A DNA stretch of 18,415 nt from JAJRAL01 sp050015815 (GTDB lineage: Archaea; Thermoplasmatota; Thermoplasmata; Methanomassiliicoccales; UBA472): the NCBI GenBank assembly GCA_050015815.1, contig JBEKAR010000018.1:1-18415 (forward strand). The letters run 5' to 3'. Numbering within the stretch: the stretch's first letter is position 1; each line of letters opens with the position of its first letter. Positions 6,845 through 12,157 of the stretch are shown piece by piece. Position numbers and translations under genes: made by a program. The notes beneath the pieces were generated by a model that ran no database searches, had not been told where the DNA came from, and was given only the letters and a program-made list of their open reading frames with translations.

Positions 6845-7108
6845 ATGAAACTTCTTGGAGAGGTCCGTGAGGTAACCCACGAAGGGAAGCTCATCGTCAG
6901 AGGCTCTTTTGCGCCACATCCGAGGGACAGAGTGTTCGACGGTCGCAAGCGGCCCTTCGGCCAAGTTTACAGAATCTTCGGGCCAGTGAAGGCGCCATAC
7001 GTTTCCATACAGGTTTCCAGCGATCAGAGTCTGCTATCGGCAGTCGGCAAACAAGTCTATGTGGAGGAGGCAGGACATGGCAAAGGCGGTAAAGGAAGGG
7101 ACCGATGA
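6845..7108 (+). CDS. gar1: H/ACA RNP protein Gar1
   Basis: An 87-residue RNA-binding protein of the H/ACA ribonucleoprotein, which guides pseudouridylation of rRNA together with Cbf5, Nop10 and L7Ae. The compact beta-barrel features are visible: LLGEVREVTHEGKLIVRG at the N terminus, then a variable loop, then GQVYRIFGPVKAPYVSIQV (about 39-57), the conserved GxVxxIFGPVxxPYV block that contacts Cbf5, and a final VGKQVYV strand. The last residues are Gly/Lys/Arg-rich. ATG 6845 has AGGAG nine bases upstream. The last 32 bases overlap the start of tfb, an arrangement found in many archaea, so the two are probably co-translated. Confidence 0.93.
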   Translation: MKLLGEVREVTHEGKLIVRGSFAPHPRDRVFDGRKRPFGQVYRIFGPVKAPYVSIQVSSDQSLLSAVGKQVYVEEAGHGKGGKGRDR

Positions 7109-8012
7109 AATAGAGCGCTGCCCAGAGTGCAACAGCGGGCACCTTGTCCGTGACTACGAACGAGGTGAGCTCATCTGCGAGGAGTGCGGGCTGGTCATCG
7201 ATGACCAGTTCATCGACCAGGGTCCGGAGTGGAGGGCCTTCGACGTCGAGCAGGGCGAGAAGCGGGCAAGGACCGGCGCCCCGATGACGTACACCATCCA
7301 CGACAAGGGTCTCTCGACCGAGATCTCCTGGAAGAACAAGGACTCCTACGGAAAGAGCATCCCGACCAGGAACCGCGCCCAGCTGTACCGCCTAAGGAAG
7401 TGGCAGCGCCGGATCAGGGTCTCCAACGCTACCGAGCGCAACCTTGCGTTCGCCCTGAGCGAGCTCGACCGGATGGCCTCGGCGATGGGGCTGCCGCGCA
7501 ACGTGCGCGAGACGGCCGCCATGGTCTATAGGAAGGCGGTCAACAAGAACCTCATCCGCGGCAGGAGCATCGAAGGCGTCGTGGCCGCTTCTCTCTACGC
7601 CGCGTGCCGGCAGTGCAATGTCCCACGTACGCTCGACGAGGTCGCGAACTCGTCACGCGTCGGCAGGAAGGAGATCGGCCGGACGTACAGGTTCATGACC
7701 CGCGAGCTCAAGCTCAAGCTGATGCCCACGAGGCCACAGGATTACGTTCAACGCTTCTGCTCCGAGCTCAAGCTCAGCGGCGAGGTGCAGTCAAAGGCCG
7801 CGGAGATCCTGAAGGACGCGGCGAAGAAGGAGCTGACCTCGGGAAGGGGCCCCACCGGAGTCGCCGCGGCGGCGATCTACATCGCGAGCATCCTCTGCAA
7901 CGAGAGGCGCACGCAGCGTGAGGTCGCCGACATCGCGGGCGTGACAGAGGTCACTATAAGGAACCGGTACAAGGAGCTCACCGAGAAGCTCGGCATAGAA
8001 ATACAACTCTAG
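7077..8012 (+). CDS. tfb: Transcription initiation factor B (TFB)
   Basis: A 311-residue TFIIB homologue that binds the TBP-TATA complex and BRE and recruits RNA polymerase. The N-terminal zinc ribbon uses CPEC (Cys15/Cys18) and CEEC (Cys34/Cys37). The B-reader follows with GPEWRAFD and the linker with RNRAQLYRLRKWQRR. Two cyclin-like repeats occupy about residues 115-200 and 210-305; the second ends in the helix-turn-helix TQREVADIAGVTEVTIRNRYKEL. I use ATG 7077, which follows GGAGGAGG, rather than GTG 7059. It overlaps gar1. Length and all domains are normal, so it is likely a general initiation factor. Whether other tfb copies exist elsewhere cannot be seen. Confidence 0.97.
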   Translation: MAKAVKEGTDEIERCPECNSGHLVRDYERGELICEECGLVIDDQFIDQGPEWRAFDVEQGEKRARTGAPMTYTIHDKGLSTEISWKNKDSYGKSIPTRNRAQLYRLRKWQRRIRVSNATERNLAFALSELDRMASAMGLPRNVRETAAMVYRKAVNKNLIRGRSIEGVVAASLYAACRQCNVPRTLDEVANSSRVGRKEIGRTYRFMTRELKLKLMPTRPQDYVQRFCSELKLSGEVQSKAAEILKDAAKKELTSGRGPTGVAAAAIYIASILCNERRTQREVADIAGVTEVTIRNRYKELTEKLGIEIQL

Positions 8013-8018
8013 ACCACT

Positions 8019-8049
8019 GGCCAGGCCGCTACGGAACTGGCGGCCGGCC
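8019..8049 (+). terminator. GC-rich hairpin after tfb
   Basis: GGCCAGGCCGC (8019-8029) pairs with GCGGCCGGCC (8040-8049) with one bulged A and a loop of 10 nt. It begins seven bases after the tfb stop and is followed by an AT-rich stretch containing TTTATTTAA. It may stop or pause transcription, although archaeal terminators usually depend on T-tracts, or it may protect the mRNA 3' end. Confidence 0.35.
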
Positions 8050-8055
8050 TAGCAA

Positions 8056-8064
8056 TTTATTTAA
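8056..8064 (+). promoter_or_regulatory. TATA box of the membrane/TPR gene
   Basis: TTTATTTAA is centred about 37 nt before the TTG start at 8097. It would give a short leader that includes the GAGGTG ribosome-binding site at 8086-8091. Confidence 0.55.
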
Positions 8065-8096
8065 CTGGCTGAGGCAATCCAGCGCGAGGTGCTCCA

Positions 8097-9380
8097 TTGG
8101 TCAGCAAGAGGTCCATCTTCAAGCCGATCGCGATACTTGTGGTCATTGCTGGCTTGTTCACATTCGCCTCTTCGATAGACGTCTTCATCCTCAAGTCGAG
8201 CGCCGCCTACGGCACCCTCGCCGGCGTCGTCCTCATCCTTCTCTACTTCATTCTGGCCGGCCTAGAGATCGGCCTGTACCGCTCGATCTACCGGACCGAG
8301 GTCGGGAGCTGGAGGGGGATCTTCAACATCATTCTGATCGCGGTCCTGGCAAGGGCCTTCCTGGTCTGGACCAACTGGAACGTCCTGCAGAACCCGCAGT
8401 TTAGGATAAACTTTTCATCCACCAACTTCTTGGCGGCGCTCCAAACCTCGGACGCGTTCTTGTTCTTCGTGCTTAACGCGATATTCCTGATCATCGAGGG
8501 AATCGCGCTAGTCCTGTTAGTTACCAGCCGCAATCTGTTCGTGCCGACCGAGGAGGAGAGGAAGGCCGCGCTCAGGAGGTTCGGAGGTCAGTTGGTGAAG
8601 ACGGTCTCAAACTGCCCGAACTGCCACACGATCGTGGAGAAGGACTGGATCCTCTGCCCCGAGTGCGGCGCGGCGCTCCCCCGTGCCTGCGGCAAGTGCG
8701 GCGCGCTCCTGGCCGGGGCGGTGGCGAAGTGCCCGAACTGCGGCATTGAGGTCGCGAGCCTGGAGAACTTGCAGCACTCGATCGACACATTGACGGCGAT
8801 CTCGGAAGAGGAAGCGAAGCCCGAGGCGCGCTCGGTTAGATACGCTAGGTTGGCGGAGGCCTACCTCAAGGCGGGCGACCTCGACAACGCGACCGAGGCT
8901 TACCGCAAAGCGATCCATTTCACCGAGTTCACTCGCAAGCAAAGCAACTTCATGGTCAAGATGGCAACTGTCCTGCAGAGCGCGGGAAGGGATCAGGAGG
9001 CGTTCCAGATCCTCGATGCGGCGCTCGAGCTCGACCCGGAGGACGCGGCCGGCGCGAAGGCGGTGAAGAAGCAGGTCGAGGCGCACGGCCTCTTCCTCGA
9101 TGCCAAGAACGACCACGAGGAGAAGAACGACAGCGACGCGCTCGCGAAGCTACAGAAGGCGATCGAACTCGATCCCGAGGACGTTCACGGCGAGAAGGCA
9201 CTGAAGGGAGAGATCGAAGCGCTCGAGTTAATCGAGAAGGCGAAGGTGGCGGTGCAGAACGGCAAGAACGACGAGGCCGTCACTCTGCTGGAACAGGCGG
9301 TCAAGGCCGACGTGAAGAAGAAGACGACAGCCGTAGCGGAGCTGGAGAAGCTCGCTCCCAAGGGAAGAAAGAAGAAGTGA
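8097..9380 (+). CDS. Membrane protein with double zinc ribbon and C-terminal TPR repeats
   Basis: I do not recognise a named family. The 427-residue product has about four hydrophobic helices in its first 145 residues (roughly 8-30, 36-58, 72-91 and 120-145). Then come two zinc ribbons: CPNC/CPEC at about 172-190 and CGKC/CPNC at about 197-214. From about 245 to 420 there are four TPR-like helical pairs, including AEAYLKAGDLDNATEAYRKA and two ALxLDPEDA-type ends. The C terminus is Lys-rich. The zinc ribbons and TPRs should face the cytoplasm, suggesting a membrane-anchored scaffold; that is inference. The start is TTG 8097, supported by GAGGTG five bases upstream. It follows tfb but has its own TATA box, and it ends exactly where the convergent endA gene ends. 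Confidence 0.85.
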   Translation: MVSKRSIFKPIAILVVIAGLFTFASSIDVFILKSSAAYGTLAGVVLILLYFILAGLEIGLYRSIYRTEVGSWRGIFNIILIAVLARAFLVWTNWNVLQNPQFRINFSSTNFLAALQTSDAFLFFVLNAIFLIIEGIALVLLVTSRNLFVPTEEERKAALRRFGGQLVKTVSNCPNCHTIVEKDWILCPECGAALPRACGKCGALLAGAVAKCPNCGIEVASLENLQHSIDTLTAISEEEAKPEARSVRYARLAEAYLKAGDLDNATEAYRKAIHFTEFTRKQSNFMVKMATVLQSAGRDQEAFQILDAALELDPEDAAGAKAVKKQVEAHGLFLDAKNDHEEKNDSDALAKLQKAIELDPEDVHGEKALKGEIEALELIEKAKVAVQNGKNDEAVTLLEQAVKADVKKKTTAVAELEKLAPKGRKKK

Positions 9381-10433
9381 TTAGGGGCGGACCCGCCTTA
9401 GCCTGACGTACTCCACTTCTTTCGAGCTGACGGTGGCGAGCAGTATGTCTTTCTTCACCCCGTGGGCCAATCTGACCGCCCGCGATATCTCCGGCCAGGT
9501 CGCCTCGTAACCAACCGGCACCGCATGCACGAGGTATCTTGAATGGTGGTTATCTGGGTCACCATCGTAGACGCGGAAGTGAGTGCCGTACTTGAATCCT
9601 GTTTTGACCACCAGGCCCCGTGCGCGCATGTCGTCGTAGGCCCTCAGCCTCAGGTCGAAATCAGGCTGGATCTCCTCGGACTTCTTCTTGAAAGCGGCCA
9701 GCGCCATCTTCTTGCCAGTGCCCCGGACAATCGGGGCGACCCTTCCCGCCTTCATCAGGTGCGCCGTCTCGATCAACGAGAGCTGCAGGACGCGGCCGAT
9801 CTGCTTGCCGTAGAATCCGTTCATGTGGAGAGCCTTGCCGGCCTCGCCTGCCACGAGGACCCTGTCCTTCAAGAGCAGCGCCTCGACCTGTCCCTCCCCG
9901 GCGGCGTCCTTGGACAAACCCTTCGGGTCAGCCTTGGCCGCCTGGTAGAAGGTTATGTCTCCTTCCTCGTCGACGACCCCGAGCATCAGCTCCTTCCTCG
10001 TCCTTTGCGAGGTATCGCTTAACCGGATCATGTCCCTGATGCGGAAGGTCGCCCTCTCGGAGATGGCATTGACCCAGTGCTTCGTTTGGGAAGTGGAGGG
10101 CGTCCCGCCGCGGGGGTAGACGCGGAAATCGAAGTCGCCCGCGTCCGCCTTGACGATGTAGCCTCTCTGCCTCAGGTCGCGGTAGACGATGTAGTGGATC
10201 TCGAAGTCCTGGAGCGCCCTTGCCGCCTTCTGGATGAGCTCTGTGTTGTCGACCTCCCGTCCCTTATCGAGCACCTTCAGACGGTCGCTCTCCAGGAGAT
10301 AGAGCGCCTCGAGCAGGTCCAGCTCCAGGCCTCCGCCGGGTAGGGGATAGCCATAGAAGCCCTTGTTGTATATCTGACTCCCCTCCGCCTGGTCGCTGAT
10401 GATGACCGACTCGTCGACTAGCTCGCCGGGCAT
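9381..10433 (-). CDS. endA: tRNA-splicing endonuclease, two-repeat (alpha2) form
   Basis: The enzyme cuts both exon-intron junctions at bulge-helix-bulge motifs in pre-tRNA. The 350-residue chain is a tandem duplication of the 170-180-residue alpha4-type subunit. The C-terminal repeat has the catalytic triad Tyr289 (FRVY), His297 (HSRYLVH) and Lys327 (HGVKKDILLA). The N-terminal repeat keeps FRVY (Tyr106) and a Lys in RKELML, but the His position is Gln116 (QTKHWVNAI), so it is probably structural. Both repeats have the GFYG N-domain motif (25-28 and again in MNGFYGKQ). This form is typical of several euryarchaeal groups. The ATG at 10433 has a TATA-like box about 32 nt upstream. The stop abuts the stop of the convergent TPR gene with no spacer. 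Confidence 0.95.
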   Translation of the reverse strand: MPGELVDESVIISDQAEGSQIYNKGFYGYPLPGGGLELDLLEALYLLESDRLKVLDKGREVDNTELIQKAARALQDFEIHYIVYRDLRQRGYIVKADAGDFDFRVYPRGGTPSTSQTKHWVNAISERATFRIRDMIRLSDTSQRTRKELMLGVVDEEGDITFYQAAKADPKGLSKDAAGEGQVEALLLKDRVLVAGEAGKALHMNGFYGKQIGRVLQLSLIETAHLMKAGRVAPIVRGTGKKMALAAFKKKSEEIQPDFDLRLRAYDDMRARGLVVKTGFKYGTHFRVYDGDPDNHHSRYLVHAVPVGYEATWPEISRAVRLAHGVKKDILLATVSSKEVEYVRLRRVRP

Positions 10434-10460
10434 GCGGCTCGTAAGCGAATGCCTCGTGGT

Positions 10461-10470
10461 AATACTATCC
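10461..10470 (-). promoter_or_regulatory. TATA-like box of endA
   Basis: On the minus strand GGATAGTATT is centred about 32 nt before the endA ATG, implying a leader of only a few bases. It is back to back with the heat-shock regulator promoter; the divergent intergenic region spans 10434-10573. Confidence 0.4.
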
Positions 10471-10521
10471 CTTCCGGCCCGCTTCGAATGATGCCTCCTA
10501 CGACCGACCGTGCGAAACCTC

Positions 10522-10529
10522 GATATATC
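10522..10529 (+). promoter_or_regulatory. TATA box of the heat-shock regulator
   Basis: GATATATC is centred about 48 nt before the ATG at 10574. The expected start of transcription, about 25 nt downstream, falls in the middle of the palindrome at 10545-10559. Confidence 0.65.
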
Positions 10530-10544
10530 AGGGCGGCACTCTAC

Positions 10545-10559
10545 ACAACCTCAGGTTGT
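10545..10559. promoter_or_regulatory. Palindromic operator at the regulator promoter
   Basis: ACAACC-TCA-GGTTGT is a perfect inverted repeat of 6-bp arms. Read as CAAC-N5-GTTG, it matches the core of the palindrome in front of hsp20. It covers the predicted transcription start, so a bound dimer should block initiation. The winged-helix protein encoded just downstream is the obvious candidate binder. Confidence 0.6.
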
Positions 10560-10573
10560 TAACAAGTGATGAA

Positions 10574-11221
10574 ATGAACGAACTCCCAGATCTGGACATG
10601 CTGCTCTCGGTAATCGAGAATCCGACCAGGAGGAGGATCCTGATGGCCCTGGTCAGGGAGCCGCACTATCCCCTCCAACTGTCAAAGGAGCTCGGCATGA
10701 GCCAGCAGGCCGTGATGAAGCACCTGAAGCTGCTGGAAGAGATGAACCTCGTACGCTCGTACCCAGAGCAGAGCGACCAAGGGGGGCCGACGAGGAAGCG
10801 TTACGTGCCGACGACGAAGTTCACGATTATCGTGGATTTCGGCCCTGGCCTCTTCGACGTCGCGCTTGTCAAGGTCGCCATCAGAGACGTCGAACGCGAG
10901 GAAGAGATCGCCGACGAGGGCGCGAACGATCTGATGGAGGCTGGGGACAAGGCCAACCAGCTCAGGGGGATGGTGGCTGGGATCGACGGAGAGCTCGAAG
11001 AGATCCAGTCGAGGCGGGACCTGCTGATCGAGATGAAGGAGAGCGCATTGGAGGAGGCCGCTCATCTGGCAGAGAACCAGATCGGGGACTACCAGGTCAG
11101 GCGGATCGTCTTCGAATTCATTAAGAGACCGGAACTGACACCTGAGCAGATCGCCGTGAACCTGGACCTCCGCGACGATTTGGTCCGCCAGACGATCGGC
11201 AAACTGAGGAGCGTGAAATGA
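10574..11221 (+). CDS. Phr/HSR1-like heat-shock transcriptional regulator (ArsR-type winged helix)
   Basis: A 215-residue DNA-binding protein, probably a repressor of heat-shock genes. The N-terminal winged helix (about residues 5-85) has NPTRRRILMAL, QLSKELGMSQQAVMKHLKLLEEMNLV and a wing with GGPTRKRYVPT, the pattern of Pyrococcus Phr and Archaeoglobus HSR1. Next is FGPGLFDVALVKV, then a charged coiled-coil-like region (about 98-165). The C terminus (about 170-215) resembles a second helix-turn-helix, with ELTPEQIAVNLDLRDDLVRQTIGKL. ATG 10574 is preferred over TTG 10556, which lies inside the operator. Its neighbours are an unknown helical gene, hsp20, cdc48 and hsp20. Operators before itself and before hsp20 suggest autoregulation and control of that cluster. 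Family assignment is strong; the target list is inferred. Confidence 0.85.
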   Translation: MNELPDLDMLLSVIENPTRRRILMALVREPHYPLQLSKELGMSQQAVMKHLKLLEEMNLVRSYPEQSDQGGPTRKRYVPTTKFTIIVDFGPGLFDVALVKVAIRDVEREEEIADEGANDLMEAGDKANQLRGMVAGIDGELEEIQSRRDLLIEMKESALEEAAHLAENQIGDYQVRRIVFEFIKRPELTPEQIAVNLDLRDDLVRQTIGKLRSVK

Positions 11222-11533
11222 ATGGCCAAGGACAAGGGATGCGACGAGGACTGTGCGAAGCAGCTCGAGAAACTGCTTGAGACCATGGACAAGGAGATGG
11301 ACAAAGCGGCGAAGATAGTCAACCGCGCCGGCAAGCAAGCCTACGATGCGATGCCTAAGGAGCTCAAAGACGCTGGCAAGAGAGTCAACAACATAGCTGA
11401 CGCCGTGGCCGCCGACGTCAGGGAGGACGTGCCTAAGATCGAGAAGGAGATAGACAACTTCGGCAGGCGGATGGAGAAGTACGCTCGGGACGTCAGGGAC
11501 GCCATGAGGTCCGAACTGAAAAGTAATAAATAG
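11222..11533 (+). CDS. Small helical protein of unknown function in the heat-shock locus
   Basis: I do not recognise this 103-residue protein. It is highly charged and almost entirely helical in prediction, with heptad-like spacing. CDEDCAKQLEKLLETMDKEM forms the N-terminal part, including two Cys (7 and 11), and IADAVAADVREDVPKIEKEI the middle. The C terminus is basic. No membrane helix, signal or enzymatic motif is visible. Aliphatic residues recur every three to four positions, as in amphipathic coiled coils. ATG 11222 follows the regulator stop with no spacer, so it is co-transcribed with the regulator and should share its control. A chaperone adaptor or a modulator of the regulator is possible but unproven. 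A near-identical start (ATG 11218) is out of frame. Confidence 0.8.
   Translation: MAKDKGCDEDCAKQLEKLLETMDKEMDKAAKIVNRAGKQAYDAMPKELKDAGKRVNNIADAVAADVREDVPKIEKEIDNFGRRMEKYARDVRDAMRSELKSNK
11524..11532 (+). promoter_or_regulatory. Possible TATA box of the hsp20-cdc48-hsp20 operon
   Basis: TAATAAATA overlaps the stop codon of the preceding gene. It would place the transcription start near 11553, just upstream of the palindrome at 11564-11588. The assignment is weak; another AT-rich segment around 11541-11547 is possible. Confidence 0.3.
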
Positions 11534-11563
11534 AAGTTCTTACATTCTCGGATGCTAGTCGCA

Positions 11564-11588
11564 AGTTATCAACTAATGGTTCATAACT
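11564..11588. promoter_or_regulatory. 25-bp imperfect palindromic operator before hsp20
   Basis: AGTTAT-N-AAC-N5-GTT-N-ATAACT is a nearly perfect inverted repeat of 25 bp: nine of the ten paired positions in each arm match. The core CAAC-N5-GTT is the same as at 10546-10557. It ends 29 bases before the hsp20 ATG and is the likely site of the winged-helix regulator encoded upstream. Confidence 0.6.
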
Positions 11589-11617
11589 ACGACAATCAAC
11601 ACCTGGACGGTGGATGA

Positions 11618-12112
11618 ATGGCAGAAGATAAGAATGACAAGAAGAAGCAGGAAGTCGCCCCCTACAGGGTCTACGGCCCGTGGCTGCTGAGACCCTGGGG
11701 CCCCTCAGGCATGATGCGCGAGATGGAGAGGATCATGGACGAGATGGAGGTGCCCGGCTGGAGGCCAGCCCTGGCGGCGCTGACGCGCTACCCGGCCATC
11801 GATGTCAAGGACGAGGGCGACAAGTACGTGGTGAAGGCGGACCTGCCGGGGATAGGCAAGGCCGACGTGAATGTGAGCGTGGGCGAAGGGATCCTCGAGA
11901 TCTCGGCGAAGAACGAGAGCTCCGAGGAGACGGAGAAGGAGGGCTACATCCGCAGGGAGCGTGGCTACATCAACTACAACCGGCGCCTGGTGCTCCCAGA
12001 GGACGCAAGCGAGGACGTCGAGGCGACGATGGACGAGGGCGTTCTGAAGCTCACGATCAACAAGAAGAAGCTGCCCGAACAGGAAAAGAAGAAAAGGGTC
12101 GAGGTGAAGTGA
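11618..12112 (+). CDS. hsp20: Small heat-shock protein Hsp20 (first copy)
   Basis: A 164-residue ATP-independent holdase that binds unfolding proteins in the cytoplasm. The alpha-crystallin domain spans about residues 57-146, from YPAIDVKDEGDKYVVKADLP through the ISAKNESSEETEKEGYIRRE loop to YNRRLVLPEDA and GVLKLTINKK. A short C-terminal extension ends in RVEVK; VEV can stand in for the IxI motif that drives oligomer assembly. The N-terminal arm holds a Lys-rich start and the MREMERIMDEME helix. ATG 11618 has GGTGGATGA upstream. It is the first gene of the hsp20-cdc48-hsp20 group and lies behind a palindromic operator, consistent with heat induction. Confidence 0.93.
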   Translation: MAEDKNDKKKQEVAPYRVYGPWLLRPWGPSGMMREMERIMDEMEVPGWRPALAALTRYPAIDVKDEGDKYVVKADLPGIGKADVNVSVGEGILEISAKNESSEETEKEGYIRRERGYINYNRRLVLPEDASEDVEATMDEGVLKLTINKKKLPEQEKKKRVEVK

Positions 12113-12123
12113 GAGCTCGACCT

Positions 12124-12156
12124 ATGAAGCTAGGAATCACAGAACAGGATGAATAA
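12124..12156 (+). CDS. Ten-codon mini-ORF before cdc48
   Basis: ATG 12124 opens a short frame encoding MKLGITEQDE and ending in TAA at 12154-12156, one base before the preferred cdc48 ATG. The spacing would allow termination-reinitiation onto cdc48. It has only a weak ribosome-binding site, so it may not be translated. Confidence 0.2.
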   Translation: MKLGITEQDE

Positions 12157-12157
12157 C

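Noticed and set aside
6611..6964. Minus-strand open frame across the gar1 start and promoter
   Set aside because: It is antisense to the conserved Gar1 coding region and covers the promoter boxes; no family features and poor codon bias.
8840..9360. Repetitive GAAG/GCGAAGG-like sequence in the TPR gene
   Set aside because: The repetition follows from Glu/Lys/Ala-rich TPR helices and codon bias; it is not a separate DNA repeat.
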